Source: Xanthomonas citri pv. mangiferaeindicae
GTDB lineage: Bacteria > Pseudomonadota > Gammaproteobacteria > Xanthomonadales > Xanthomonadaceae
Direction of reading: 5' to 3'
Assembly: GCA_002240395.1 (NCBI GenBank)
Contig: CP016836.1
Location: forward strand, 2,294,001-2,358,000
DNA length: 64,000 nucleotides
Shown here: one piece after another, positions 25,983 to 34,935 of the stretch
Layout: every line of letters begins with the position of its first letter
Numbering within the stretch: the first letter of the stretch is position 1
Program-made: the position numbers and the translations under genes
Notes under the pieces: model-generated
Told to the model about the DNA's origin: nothing
The model's input: only the letters and a program-made list of their open reading frames with translations
Database searches by the model: none

Positions 25983-26921
25983 ATGGACGCCCGTATTCCC
26001 CTGCTGATCGACACCGACCCCGGGGTCGACGATGCCCTGGCCCTGCTGCTCGCGTTCAACGATCGCGCGCACGAGGTGGTCGGATTGACGATCGCGGCCG
26101 GCAATGTCGGCCTGCATCACACCACGGCCAATGCGTTGAAGCTGTGCGAGCTGGTCGGGCGCTCCGACGTGCCGGTCTACGCCGGCAGCGCCTCGCCTTT
26201 GCTGCACCCCGCGCCGGATGCGGCCTACGTGCACGGCAACGACGGGTTCGGCGACGTCGGCTACGCGCCTGCATCGCACGGCCTGCAGGACGAACATGCC
26301 GCGCTGGCGATCCTGCGCCTCTCGCACGTGCACGCTGGCAGCCTGGTACTGGTGGCGCTGGGGCCGCTGACCAACATCGCACTTGCGCTCAAGCTCGATC
26401 CGACGCTGCCCTCGCGGGTGGCGCGCTTCGTGACGATGGCCGGTGCGGTTACCGGGCACGGCAACATCACGCCGAGCGCGGAGTTCAACGTCTACTTCGA
26501 CCCCGAAGCGGCGAAGCTCGTGTTCGACGCGTTCCCGGCGTTCGAGCTCTCGGACTGGGAGGCCACGGTGGCCCACGGCCTGCCGCACGACGAGGTGCTG
26601 GCGTGGATGCAAGCGGGCGGCACGCGCGCGGACTTCTACGAGGCGATCTCGCGCAAGACGCGCGAGTGGTCGGCGGACCGTCGCGGCGACGAGTGGCACA
26701 GCGCGGATGCGCTGGCGATGGCCTGGGTGCTCGCGCCCGACGGGGTGCTGGAGACCGTCACCCGACCGGTGGACGTGGTGCTCGACCATGGGCCGGCCCG
26801 CGGGGCGACGATCGTCGACTGGCAGCGCCAGCTCGGACGGCCGGACAATGCCACGATCCTGATGCGCTACGACCGTGTGCGCTTCCACGCCCTGGTCCGC
26901 GAGGCGCTGCAGGCGGTTTGA
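25983..26921 (+). CDS. Inosine/uridine-preferring nucleoside hydrolase
   Basis: Cleaves the N-glycosidic bond of ribonucleosides for base salvage. The 312 residues fit the family. LLIDTDPGVDDALALLLA carries the DxDxxxDD calcium-binding motif at the N-terminus. ALGPLTNIALAL and MAGAVTGHGNITPSAEFN are further conserved blocks, and DEWHSADALAMAW supplies the C-terminal Asp/His region. Substrate preference among purines and pyrimidines cannot be told from sequence. It follows the OmpA-like lipoprotein by 55 bases but has no obvious functional tie to it. Confidence 0.92.
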   Translation: MDARIPLLIDTDPGVDDALALLLAFNDRAHEVVGLTIAAGNVGLHHTTANALKLCELVGRSDVPVYAGSASPLLHPAPDAAYVHGNDGFGDVGYAPASHGLQDEHAALAILRLSHVHAGSLVLVALGPLTNIALALKLDPTLPSRVARFVTMAGAVTGHGNITPSAEFNVYFDPEAAKLVFDAFPAFELSDWEATVAHGLPHDEVLAWMQAGGTRADFYEAISRKTREWSADRRGDEWHSADALAMAWVLAPDGVLETVTRPVDVVLDHGPARGATIVDWQRQLGRPDNATILMRYDRVRFHALVREALQAV

Positions 26922-26951
26922 CTCGTCCTGGGCGCCCGCCGGTAGGTGCCC

Positions 26952-26981
26952 TTGCCGGGCGGGGGCGGTGCCGGCTATAAT
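26952..26981 (+). promoter_or_regulatory. Putative sigma-70 promoter of rpmE2
   Basis: TTGCCG (26952-26957) and a consensus TATAAT (26976-26981) are separated by 18 bases, 33 bases before the L31 start. Confidence 0.55.
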
Positions 26982-27013
26982 GCCGCTCTTTCCCTGCGCA
27001 AACTGGTGCCGCC

Positions 27014-27265
27014 ATGAAGGCCGACATCCATCCGGATTACCGTGAAGTCGTGTTTCAGGACGTGACTTCGGATTTCAAGTTCCTAACCCGCTCGACCCTC
27101 GCGGCCACCGCGAAGGAATCGATTCAGTGGGACGACGGCAACGAGTACCCGCTGGTCAAGATCGACGTGTCCTCGGCCACGCATCCGTTCTACACCGGCC
27201 AGAACAAGATCATCGACACCAGCGGTCGGGTCGACAAGTTCCGCAAGCGCTACGCGAAGCAGTAA
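27014..27265 (+). CDS. rpmE2: 50S ribosomal protein L31 type B
   Basis: An 83-residue L31 of the zinc-independent type B class. MKADIHPDYREVVFQDVTSD is typical and no cysteine is present, so it lacks the CxxC zinc ribbon of type A L31. HPFYTGQNKIIDTSGRVDKF is the conserved C-terminal block. Type B paralogues often replace zinc-binding L31 when zinc is scarce; no Zur box was identified here. A consensus promoter lies just upstream and a palindrome follows. Confidence 0.96.
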   Translation: MKADIHPDYREVVFQDVTSDFKFLTRSTLAATAKESIQWDDGNEYPLVKIDVSSATHPFYTGQNKIIDTSGRVDKFRKRYAKQ

Positions 27266-27308
27266 CCGGACCGCGCGTCGCCCGCGCGACGCGCCCGGTG
27301 TGCGCAGG

Positions 27309-27328
27309 CGGCCGCCAGCTGGCGGCCG
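27309..27328 (+). terminator. Palindrome after rpmE2
   Basis: CGGCCGCCAG-CTGGCGGCCG is a perfect 20-base palindrome (stem with AGCT loop), 44 bases after the L31 stop. The T-tract is weak (CGTTTG). Confidence 0.45.
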
Positions 27329-27510
27329 TCGCCGTTTGTGCGCGACGCCCATCGCATCTTCCCGGTGCGGTGGGCGTTGTCGTGTTCGACGTTCCTGCTA
27401 CCCAGTGACCGCGTGTCGCGGGGGCTATGCGATAATTGACGCGTTGCGGCACGCGCCGCGCCCGCCCCACCGGAGCACCCGCCGCTCCGGGAAACGAGGA
27501 GTCTTCTTCA

Positions 27511-28803
27511 GTGTCCGATACCAATTCCAAGCTCGAACAGGTCACGCTCGACGCCGCCGGCAAGTCGGTGACGCTGCCCGTCCTGCATGGCACGCTCGGC
27601 AACCCCTGCATCGACATCTCGAAGCTGCCGAAGGAAACGGGCTGCTTCACCTACGATTCCGGTTTCACCGCCACCGCCAGCTGCAAGTCCGCGATCACCT
27701 ACATCGACGGCGACCAGGGCGTGCTGCTGTACCGCGGCTATCCGATCGAACAGCTCGCCGAGCACTCCAGCTTCCTGGAAGTGGCCTATCTGCTGATGAA
27801 CGGCGAGCTGCCGTCCAAGGACGAGTTCGGGCGTTTCGAGCACGAGGTCACGCATCACACGATGATGCACGAGTCGCTCAAGTGCTTCCTGCAGGGCTTC
27901 CGCCACGATGCGCACCCGATGGCGATGCTGGCCGCGTCGGTGGCGTCGATGTCGGCGTTCTACCACGACACGCTGGACCTGCAGGATCCCGAGCAGCGCC
28001 GCCTCGCCGCGATCCGCCTGCTGGCCAAGATGCCGACGCTGGCCGCTGCTGCCTACCGCTATTCGATCGGCTGGCCGATCCGCTATCCGCGCAACAGTCT
28101 GGGGTACGTCGACCGCTTCCTGCACATGATGTTCGAGGTGCCGAGCGAGCCGCTCGAGCTCAACCCGGTCGTTGCCAAGGCGATGGACCTGCTGTTCATC
28201 CTGCACGCCGACCACGAGCAGAACGCGTCGACCTCGACCGTGCGTCTGGTCGGTTCCACGGGCGCCAACCCGTACGCCTCGGTCGCGGCCGGCATCACCG
28301 CGCTCTGGGGCCCGGCGCACGGCGGCGCCAATGAGGCGGTGCTCAAGCAGTTGGCCGAGATCGGCGATGCGAAGAACGTCGAGAAGGCGGTGCTGCGCGC
28401 CAAGGACAAGAACGACCCGTTCCGCCTGATGGGCTTCGGTCACCGCGTCTACAAGAACTTCGATCCGCGCGCGAAGATCATCCGCGAGATGACCCACAAG
28501 GTGCTCGGTGAGCTGGGGATCGACGATCCGTTGCTGGAAGTGGCGATGAAGCTGGAAGAGGCGGCGCTCAAGGACGAATACTTCGTCGAGCGCAAGCTCT
28601 ATCCGAACGTCGATTTCTACAGCGGCATCATCTACAAGGCGCTGAAGATCCCGACCGAGATGTTCACGGTGATGTTCGCCATCGGTCGCACCGCCGGTTG
28701 GGTGGCGCACTGGCTCGAGCAGCAGGTCGATCCGGAGGCCAAGATCGGGCGTCCGCGCCAGATCTACACCGGCTACGACGTGCGCGACTACCGCAAGGGC
28801 TGA
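27511..28803 (+). CDS. gltA: Citrate synthase (type II)
   Basis: Condenses oxaloacetate and acetyl-CoA in the first step of the TCA cycle. The 430 residues match the hexameric Gram-negative type. DGDQGVLLYRGYPIEQLAEH lies in the N-terminal part. The catalytic set is visible in HADHEQNAST (His), LWGPAHGGANEAV (His) and GFGHRVYKNFDPRAK (downstream active-site region). The GTG at 27511 follows ACGAGGAGT; upstream residues in the same frame look non-coding. A strong terminator follows. GATAAT preceded by TG at 27428-27436 may be an extended -10 element. Confidence 0.97.
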   Translation: MSDTNSKLEQVTLDAAGKSVTLPVLHGTLGNPCIDISKLPKETGCFTYDSGFTATASCKSAITYIDGDQGVLLYRGYPIEQLAEHSSFLEVAYLLMNGELPSKDEFGRFEHEVTHHTMMHESLKCFLQGFRHDAHPMAMLAASVASMSAFYHDTLDLQDPEQRRLAAIRLLAKMPTLAAAAYRYSIGWPIRYPRNSLGYVDRFLHMMFEVPSEPLELNPVVAKAMDLLFILHADHEQNASTSTVRLVGSTGANPYASVAAGITALWGPAHGGANEAVLKQLAEIGDAKNVEKAVLRAKDKNDPFRLMGFGHRVYKNFDPRAKIIREMTHKVLGELGIDDPLLEVAMKLEEAALKDEYFVERKLYPNVDFYSGIIYKALKIPTEMFTVMFAIGRTAGWVAHWLEQQVDPEAKIGRPRQIYTGYDVRDYRKG

Positions 28804-28825
28804 CGCACCGCCGCACCTGCGTTCA

Positions 28826-28856
28826 AAGAAGCCGCGGTCTTTCGCGGCTTCTTTTT
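28826..28856 (+). terminator. Rho-independent terminator of gltA
   Basis: AAGAAGCCGCG and CGCGGCTTCTT form an 11-base stem ending in a T-tract, 23 bases after the stop. Confidence 0.9.
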
Positions 28857-28972
28857 GGCGCCTCTCCCAGCTCGACTTCGGATGAGCAGCGGACTGCCAA
28901 CCGGAAGCTGCTCTTGCCCGGTCAAGACCACTTCGCGGTTCGGCCACGCCAAGTCCGCGTGCCCGCTCACAA

Positions 28973-29025
28973 AACCGGGGTCAGAGTGCAATTTCGTGAG
29001 GTGAAATTGCACTCTGACCCCGGTT
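28973..29025. repeat. Perfect 23-base inverted repeat (GGGGTCAG-type element)
   Basis: Arms 28973-28995 and 29003-29025 are exactly complementary around a seven-base loop. The arm core is GGGGTCAGAGTGCAATTTC. The outer GGGGTCAG/CTGACCCC ends recur inside hrpA in this window. It resembles the REP-like elements mobilised by RAYT transposases, and one RAYT-type gene is present at 51.4 kb. Confidence 0.85.
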
Positions 29026-29100
29026 CTTCTTTTCTGCGCGTTTGCCCGAAAGGGCGAGGTCGGGCGCATTCGCTGCAATCGGGCGCTGTAACGCGGCGCG

Positions 29101-29748
29101 CTAGACGTCGTCGTTGTGCCCGGCCGACCCGATGGCGAGCAGCTGGCGCAACTGCGCCCCGGACACCCGGCGTATCGGCCGGTCGTCGTCGGCGCGCAGG
29201 GGCGCTTGGCGCAGCGCATTGGCCGGTAGCACGGTCAGTTCGAAGGCCACCTCGCCGGCGTGGAAGGCCCAGATCGGGCAATCCTCCCGGCGGGTGCGGT
29301 CGAGGCGGATGCGACGACTGCGCACCTCGGCCGGTATGCGCTGGTCGACCAAAAAGCGCTGCACCGCATCGGCATCGTCGCTGTGCAGGTGCAGTTGCAC
29401 CGGCGCCTGGGCATCGGCGGTGCCATCGAGCACGCCACCGTGCAGGCGGGGCTGGAACGGCGCGAAGAACGTGAGCGCCTCCAGCGCGGCCTCGCGGCTG
29501 CGCTGGAGCGCGTCGGCATGCGCGGCGGGCGAGAACAGACGGCGGTACTCGCCCAGCGCCTGCTCGATCTCCTGGTCCTGCGGCAGCGAGGCGTCGTCGT
29601 GGATGCCCAGTCGACCGGCCGCCTTCAACCGGGCCTGGTGGATGTCATGGATGCCCCCTCGGCCATGAGCCGAGCGGCCTCGTGCGCCAGTCGGTGGCGA
29701 CGTTCGCGGGCGCGGGCCCCGGCATGCTGGCGTGCGCGATGCATGCAT
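29101..29748 (-). CDS. Conserved protein of unknown function, probable N-terminal frameshift
   Basis: Not assigned a function. The C-terminal ~190 residues (from GIHDIHQARLKAAGRLGIHD onward, including GGVLDGTADAQAPVQLHLHS and DCPIWAFHAGEVAFELTVLP) resemble a conserved xanthomonad/gammaproteobacterial family of about 210 residues. The N-terminus as read (MHASRTPACRGPRPRT) is Arg/Pro-rich and atypical. The -1 frame from the ATG at 29742-29744 gives RERRHRLAHEAARLMAEG, the expected opening. Adding one base in the C-run 29654-29658 joins the two frames as MAEGGIHDIHQ. The listed start is the ATG at 29746-29748 of the unbroken frame. Confidence 0.7.
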   Translation of the reverse strand: MHASRTPACRGPRPRTSPPTGARGRSAHGRGGIHDIHQARLKAAGRLGIHDDASLPQDQEIEQALGEYRRLFSPAAHADALQRSREAALEALTFFAPFQPRLHGGVLDGTADAQAPVQLHLHSDDADAVQRFLVDQRIPAEVRSRRIRLDRTRREDCPIWAFHAGEVAFELTVLPANALRQAPLRADDDRPIRRVSGAQLRQLLAIGSAGHNDDV

Positions 29749-29854
29749 ATTCCCCCGTGTCGAGCGACGTTTCGACTCTACGCCTCCGCCCTTGACGGTC
29801 AAGCCATCGCGCCGCGGGGCGACGCGATGGGTTCAGGCATTCGCGGGCCTGTGA

Positions 29855-32356
29855 TCAGAAGATGTCGAACGCTTCCTCGGCCGGCACGTCGTCGATCCTC
29901 AGGTCGACCTCGGACTCCATCCGCTCCAGATCCTCGGCCTTCACGTACTCGACGATGCCGCCGCCCTCGGCGCCCACCGGCATCAACCGCCCGCTGGCGG
30001 TCACCGAGACACGCACCATGCCTTCGGGCGGCTCGTTGCTGGCCTCGGGCACGCCGTCCAGGGCGACCCGCATGAAGTCGATCCAGATCGGCAGCGCAGC
30101 GCGCCCGCCGTACTCGCGGTAGCCCAGCGAGCGGTTGTCGTCGCGGCCGACCCAGACCGAGGTCACCAGGTTGCCGCCGAAGCCGGAGAACCAGGCGTCG
30201 CGATGCTCGTTGGTCGAGCCGGTCTTGCCACCGACGTCCTCGCGTTCGAGCACGCGCGCGGCGGTCCCGGTGCCGCGGCGCACGACATCGCGCATCATCG
30301 AGATCATCTGGTAGGCCACGCGCTCGTCGATCGCGCGCTCGGCCATGACCGGCGCCTGGCCATCGGCGCGCGCCTCGGGCTCGGGCGCGGCGTCCTGTTC
30401 CGGTGCCTCGGTGACGGTGCGCTGCGCCGATGCGGGCCCCAGGTTGAAGCCGTCGACGACATGCGACGGCGCAGCCGACTGGCCAGGGCGGCCGTCGTTG
30501 CCGCAGCCACGGCAGGCGCGTGCCGGGTTCTCCTTGAACACCAACGTGCCCTCGCGGTCGCGGACCTCGTCGATGAACCACGGGTTGATCCGGAAGCCAC
30601 CATTGGCGAACACCGCATAGCCGCGGGTCACATCGAGCGGGGTCAGCGACGGTGTGCCGAGCGCGATCGACAGGTTGGGCGGCAGTTGCGACTCGTCGAA
30701 ACCGAAGTGGCTGATGTAGCGGCGGGCGTAATCCACGCCGATCATGTCGAGCAGGCGCACGGCGACCAGGTTGCGCGACTGCACCAGCGCTTCGCGCAGG
30801 CGCATCGGACCGCGGAACTGGCCGTCGGAGTTCTGCGGACGCCAGTCCTGCCCGCGGCGCATCCTGAACAACACCGGCGCATCGGGCACGATCGAGGCCG
30901 GGTTGAAGCCCTTCTCGAACGCCGCGGCGAAGATGAACGGCTTGAAGCTCGAGCCAGGCTGGCGACGCGATTGGGTCGTGCGGTTGAAGTTGCTGCCCGC
31001 GAAGCTGAAGCCGCCGATCAACGCGCGGATCGCACCGTTGTCGGGCTCCAGCGACACCAGGGTGGCCTGGGCGCGTGGCAACTGGTCGAGCTGCCAGCTC
31101 ACCGTGGGCGGCGGCACCGGCGCTTCGGGATCGGCATTGGCGGGCACCTTGGCCGGGGTCTCGATCCGGCGCACCCGGGTGAGGTCGCCGCGCGCGAGCA
31201 GGGTGGACGGCGCGCGTCCGGTCCAGCGGCTGCTGGCCGCGTCCAGCGTGACGGTGCTGCCGTCGGCAAGGACCACGTCGGCGGTGCCGTCGCCGCTGCG
31301 CAGCACCAGGGCCGGCAGCAGGCCACCCTGGGGGGCGATGCCGCGCAGCCGGCGGGCGGCAGTCGCCGCGTCCTCGTCGGCCGCCAGTTCGAAGGTCTCC
31401 GCCGGCTTCACCCAGCCGTGGCGGTGGTCGTAGGTCATCAGCCCGTTGCGCACCGCCAGTTCGGCGGCGGCCTGCATCGTCGGGTCGATCGTCGTGGTCA
31501 CGTGATAGCCGCGGGTGAGCACGTCGCCGCCGTAGCGGGCGACCATCTCCAGGCGCACCATTTCGGCGACATAGGGCGCGTACGCCTCGATCGGCCGCTC
31601 GTGGGGGCTGGCGTGCATCTCGACCGCGCGTGCCGCCGCCGACTCGGCCGGCGTGATGTAGCCCAGCTCCTGCATGCGCGCCAGCACGTAGACGTCGCGC
31701 CGCTCGCGTGCGCGCTCGGGATTGCTGATCGGATTGCCGCTGGACGGAAACTTCGGGATTGCCGCCAGCGAGGCCATCTCGTCCAGATCGAGCTCGGCCA
31801 GCGACTTGCCGTAATAGAACTCGGCCGCCGCGGCGACGCCATAGGCGCGATTGCCGAAGAAGCTCTTGTTCAGGTACAACTCGAAGATCTCGTCCTTGGT
31901 GAGGTTCTGCTCCATCTTGCGCGCCAGCAGCATCTCGGCGAACTTGCGGGTGAAGCTGTACTCCGAGCTCAGGAAGAACTGCCGCGCGACCTGCTGGGTG
32001 ATCGTCGAGCCGCCAGGGACGCGGCGGTCGTCGGTGGTCGCCAGCAGCCACAGCGCGCGAGCCACGCCGCGGTAATCGATGCCGCCGTGCTGGTAGAAGC
32101 GCGCGTCCTCGGTGGCCAGGAACGCCTGTTTCAGGCGCTCGGGCACCTGATCGATCTTGACCGGGTAGCGCCGCGTCTCGCCGAACAGCGCGATCAGCTT
32201 GCCGTCCCGGGAATAGACATACATCGGCTCCTGCATCTCGATATCGCGCAGGGTCTCCACGTCCGGCAGCTTGGAGGCCACGGCGGTGTAGAGGATGCCG
32301 GCGGCCACGGTGGCCAGCACCGCCAGCACCAGGCCCAGGATCAGGACCCAGCGCAA
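29855..32356 (-). CDS. mrcA: Penicillin-binding protein 1A (class A PBP)
   Basis: Bifunctional peptidoglycan glycosyltransferase/transpeptidase of 833 residues, inner membrane with a periplasmic body. A membrane helix (about 3-25) is followed by the glycosyltransferase domain with catalytic Glu83 in ATEDARFYQHGG and GGSTITQQVARQFFL. The transpeptidase domain has the SxxK motif SSFK, the SxN motif SRN and KTGSTN. It is divergent from pilM, as usual in this family. The only in-frame start is TTG at 32354-32356. A better start, ATG at 32410-32412, is exactly one base out of frame across two G-runs (32380-32391) and would give MRPDPASPPRPRASRFRR before the membrane helix. Confidence 0.93.
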   Translation of the reverse strand: MRWVLILGLVLAVLATVAAGILYTAVASKLPDVETLRDIEMQEPMYVYSRDGKLIALFGETRRYPVKIDQVPERLKQAFLATEDARFYQHGGIDYRGVARALWLLATTDDRRVPGGSTITQQVARQFFLSSEYSFTRKFAEMLLARKMEQNLTKDEIFELYLNKSFFGNRAYGVAAAAEFYYGKSLAELDLDEMASLAAIPKFPSSGNPISNPERARERRDVYVLARMQELGYITPAESAAARAVEMHASPHERPIEAYAPYVAEMVRLEMVARYGGDVLTRGYHVTTTIDPTMQAAAELAVRNGLMTYDHRHGWVKPAETFELAADEDAATAARRLRGIAPQGGLLPALVLRSGDGTADVVLADGSTVTLDAASSRWTGRAPSTLLARGDLTRVRRIETPAKVPANADPEAPVPPPTVSWQLDQLPRAQATLVSLEPDNGAIRALIGGFSFAGSNFNRTTQSRRQPGSSFKPFIFAAAFEKGFNPASIVPDAPVLFRMRRGQDWRPQNSDGQFRGPMRLREALVQSRNLVAVRLLDMIGVDYARRYISHFGFDESQLPPNLSIALGTPSLTPLDVTRGYAVFANGGFRINPWFIDEVRDREGTLVFKENPARACRGCGNDGRPGQSAAPSHVVDGFNLGPASAQRTVTEAPEQDAAPEPEARADGQAPVMAERAIDERVAYQMISMMRDVVRRGTGTAARVLEREDVGGKTGSTNEHRDAWFSGFGGNLVTSVWVGRDDNRSLGYREYGGRAALPIWIDFMRVALDGVPEASNEPPEGMVRVSVTASGRLMPVGAEGGGIVEYVKAEDLERMESEVDLRIDDVPAEEAFDIF

Positions 32357-32600
32357 CAGGCGGCGGAAACGGGAGGCACGGGGGCGGGGGGCGACGCGGG
32401 ATCGGGTCTCATCCGCGCAGTATAGGGCGCCATCGCCGGCCGGTCTCTGAGCGGCCGCGACGGCCTCGCACGGCCCCTCGGCAAGGCCCTGCGCGAGGCG
32501 CCGGACAGCGCTGCGCTGTTGCCATCACGGGGAAAGTCCGTTATCTAATGCGCCGGGACACGCGGCGTGCGGATGCGCCCGTGGCGAAGGGGAGCACTCT

Positions 32601-33659
32601 GTGGGGCTTATCGCAAAAAGCCACGTGCCGCTGGTCGGCATCGACATCAGTTCGACTGCGGTCAAGTTGCTCCAGCTGTCCAGGCAGGGCAACCGGTATC
32701 GCGTCGAGCACTATGCGGTCGAGCCGTTGCCGCCCAACGCCGTGGTCGAAAAAGCCATTGTCGAGGCTGAAGCCGTCGGCGATGCGATCCGGCGGGCCGT
32801 GGCCCGCTCGGGCACCCGTGCCAAGCACGCGGCCGCTGCCGTCGCTGGCTCGGCGGTGATCACCAAGACCATCCCGATGCCCGCCGATCTCGACGAGGAC
32901 GAGCTCGAGTCGCAGATCGAGCTCGAGGCGGTCAACTACATTCCCTACCCGATCGAGGAAGTGAACCTCGATTTCGCGGTGCTCGGACCCTCGCCGGGCA
33001 ACCCGGACAGCGTGCAGGTGCTGCTGGCCGCCTCGCGCTCGGAGAATGTCGAGCTGCGCGCCTCGGCGCTGGAGCTCGGCGGGCTCGTCGCCCGGGTGAT
33101 CGATGTCGAGGCCTTCGCGATCGAAAGTGCGTTCGCGCTGGTCGCCGACACGCTCGGCGTCGCCGAGGACGGTGTGGTGGCGCTGGTCGATGTCGGCGCG
33201 ACGATGACCACCCTCAACGTGCTGCGCAACGGCCGCAGCCTGTACTCGCGCGAGCAGGTGTTCGGCGGCAAGCAGCTCACCGACGAGGTCATGCGCCGCT
33301 ACGGGTTGAGCTACGAAGAGGCGGGCCTGGCCAAGCGCCAGGGCGGGTTGCCGGAAAGCTACGAGGTCGAGGTGCTCGAGCCCTTCAAGGAGGCGATGGT
33401 CCAACAGATCAGCCGCCTGCTGCAGTTCTTCTACGCCGGTAGCGACTTCAACCGGGTCGACCGGATCGTGCTGGCCGGCGGCTGCGCATCGATCCCGGGC
33501 GCGGCGGCGATGGTCGAGGAACAGCTCGGTGTGCCAAGCGTACTGGCCAACCCGCTGGCGCAGATGACACTCGGCCCGCGCGTGCAGGCGCAGGCGCTGG
33601 CCCAGGATGCACCGGCGCTGATGATCGCCTGCGGCCTGGCCCTGCGGAGTTTCGACTGA
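32601..33659 (+). CDS. pilM: Type IV pilus assembly protein PilM
   Basis: Cytoplasmic actin-like ATPase-fold protein of 352 residues that binds the PilN tail and couples the cytoplasmic motor to the alignment complex. VGIDISSTAVKLLQL is the first phosphate-binding loop, ALVDVGATMTTLNVL the second, and VLAGGCASIPG the adenosine motif. The GTG at 32601 is preceded by AAGGGGAG. It is first of pilMNOPQ; each gene overlaps or nearly touches the next. Confidence 0.96.
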   Translation: MGLIAKSHVPLVGIDISSTAVKLLQLSRQGNRYRVEHYAVEPLPPNAVVEKAIVEAEAVGDAIRRAVARSGTRAKHAAAAVAGSAVITKTIPMPADLDEDELESQIELEAVNYIPYPIEEVNLDFAVLGPSPGNPDSVQVLLAASRSENVELRASALELGGLVARVIDVEAFAIESAFALVADTLGVAEDGVVALVDVGATMTTLNVLRNGRSLYSREQVFGGKQLTDEVMRRYGLSYEEAGLAKRQGGLPESYEVEVLEPFKEAMVQQISRLLQFFYAGSDFNRVDRIVLAGGCASIPGAAAMVEEQLGVPSVLANPLAQMTLGPRVQAQALAQDAPALMIACGLALRSFD

Positions 33660-34264
33660 TGGCGCGGATCAACCTGCTGCCCTGGCGCGCCGAGCGACGC
33701 CGGCAGCGACAGAAGGAATTCGGGATCATGGCCGCGCTCGCGGCCGTGGCCGGCATCGTGCTGTGGCTGCTTGTGAACATGTACTACAACGCGCAGCTCG
33801 ACGGGCAGCATGCGCGCAACGCCTTCCTGCAGCAGCAGATCGCCGAGCTCGATCGCGAGATTGTCGAGATCGACAGCCTCGACCGGCAGCGGGCCCGCCT
33901 GCTTGCACGCAAGGCGGTGATCGAGGAGCTGCAGGGCAACCGCTCGCAGATGGTGCACCTGTTCGACCAACTGGTGCGGACCATTCCCGACGGCGTGCTG
34001 CTGACCTCGCTCAAGCAGGAAGGGCAGATGCTGACGCTCGAGGGGCGCTCGCAGTCGAACGCGCGCGTGAGCACCTATATGCGTGCACTTGAAGGCTCGG
34101 GCTGGATGACCAACCCGCAGTTGGCGGTCATCGAGGCTCGCGACGGCGTACCGGGTCTGCCGTACGCGTTCACGCTCAATGTCCAGCTCTCGACGCCGGC
34201 GGCCAAGGAAGCCGGCGCGACGACGCCTGCGCCCACTGCACCCGCCCAGGAGGTCGCCCCGTGA
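33659..34264 (+). CDS. pilN: Type IV pilus assembly protein PilN
   Basis: Bitopic inner-membrane protein of 201 residues. MARINLLPWRAERR is the conserved cytoplasmic tail that docks into PilM. A membrane helix (about residues 23-42) is followed by a coiled-coil stretch (LQQQIAELDREIVEID) and a periplasmic ferredoxin-like fold. It pairs with PilO. The start shares a base with the pilM stop (TGATG). The Ala/Thr/Pro-rich C-terminal tail is not conserved. Confidence 0.96.
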   Translation: MARINLLPWRAERRRQRQKEFGIMAALAAVAGIVLWLLVNMYYNAQLDGQHARNAFLQQQIAELDREIVEIDSLDRQRARLLARKAVIEELQGNRSQMVHLFDQLVRTIPDGVLLTSLKQEGQMLTLEGRSQSNARVSTYMRALEGSGWMTNPQLAVIEARDGVPGLPYAFTLNVQLSTPAAKEAGATTPAPTAPAQEVAP

Positions 34265-34935
34265 GCCGCAAGAAGGTGTCGCTGCGCGAGCTCGACCTCA
34301 ACAATGTCGGCGCCTGGCCGCGCGAGTACCGCATCGGGACCTGCGTGGTCGTGGGTCTGCTGATCTTCGCGCTGCTGTGGTGGGGGATCACGCGCGACAA
34401 GGGCAACGACCTGCGCACGCTGGAAGAGCAGGAAGCCACACTGCGCAACGACTTCGAGACCAAGCAGGGCAAGGCTGCCAACCTCGAACCGCTCAAGCAG
34501 CAGCTCGCGCAGATGGAGCAGCAACTGCAACAGATGCTGCGCCAGTTGCCGAGCAAGACCGAGATGCCGGACCTGATCACCGACATTTCGCAAACCGCGA
34601 TCGCCACCGGCATCCAGAACGACCTGTTCCGGCCCGGTACCGAGATGCCGCGCGAGTTCTATGCCGAGCAGCCGATCGCGCTGCGCATGGTCGGCACCTA
34701 TCACCAGTTCGGCGCGTTCGTCAGCGGCGTTGCGTCGCTGCCGCGCGTGGTCATCATGACGATGCACGACATCTCGCTCAAACCCCGTGGCGACGACAGC
34801 GGCGGACTGGGTGCGATCGGCCCCAACTCGGTGCTCGAGCTCTCGGGCACGGTGAAGACCTACCGCTACCTCGACGAAGAGGAGACCGCGGCCCAGGAGC
34901 AGGCGGCCGCCGCCGCGACCGGGGAGACGCCCTGA
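34261..34935 (+). CDS. pilO: Type IV pilus assembly protein PilO
   Basis: Inner-membrane partner of PilN, 224 residues. A short cytoplasmic segment (LRELDLNNVGAWPRE) precedes a membrane helix (about 28-46), a coiled coil rich in Gln/Leu (LKQQLAQMEQQLQQMLRQL) and the periplasmic domain (about 95-205). The start overlaps the pilN stop by four bases. The acidic/Ala-rich C-terminus is typical of this group. Confidence 0.95.
   Translation: MSRKKVSLRELDLNNVGAWPREYRIGTCVVVGLLIFALLWWGITRDKGNDLRTLEEQEATLRNDFETKQGKAANLEPLKQQLAQMEQQLQQMLRQLPSKTEMPDLITDISQTAIATGIQNDLFRPGTEMPREFYAEQPIALRMVGTYHQFGAFVSGVASLPRVVIMTMHDISLKPRGDDSGGLGAIGPNSVLELSGTVKTYRYLDEEETAAQEQAAAAATGETP

Noticed and set aside
28970..29030. 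Palindrome as the gltA terminator
   Set aside because: A conventional terminator with a T-tract already lies at 28826-28856, and the palindrome shares its ends with an element inside hrpA, so a mobile repeat is more likely.
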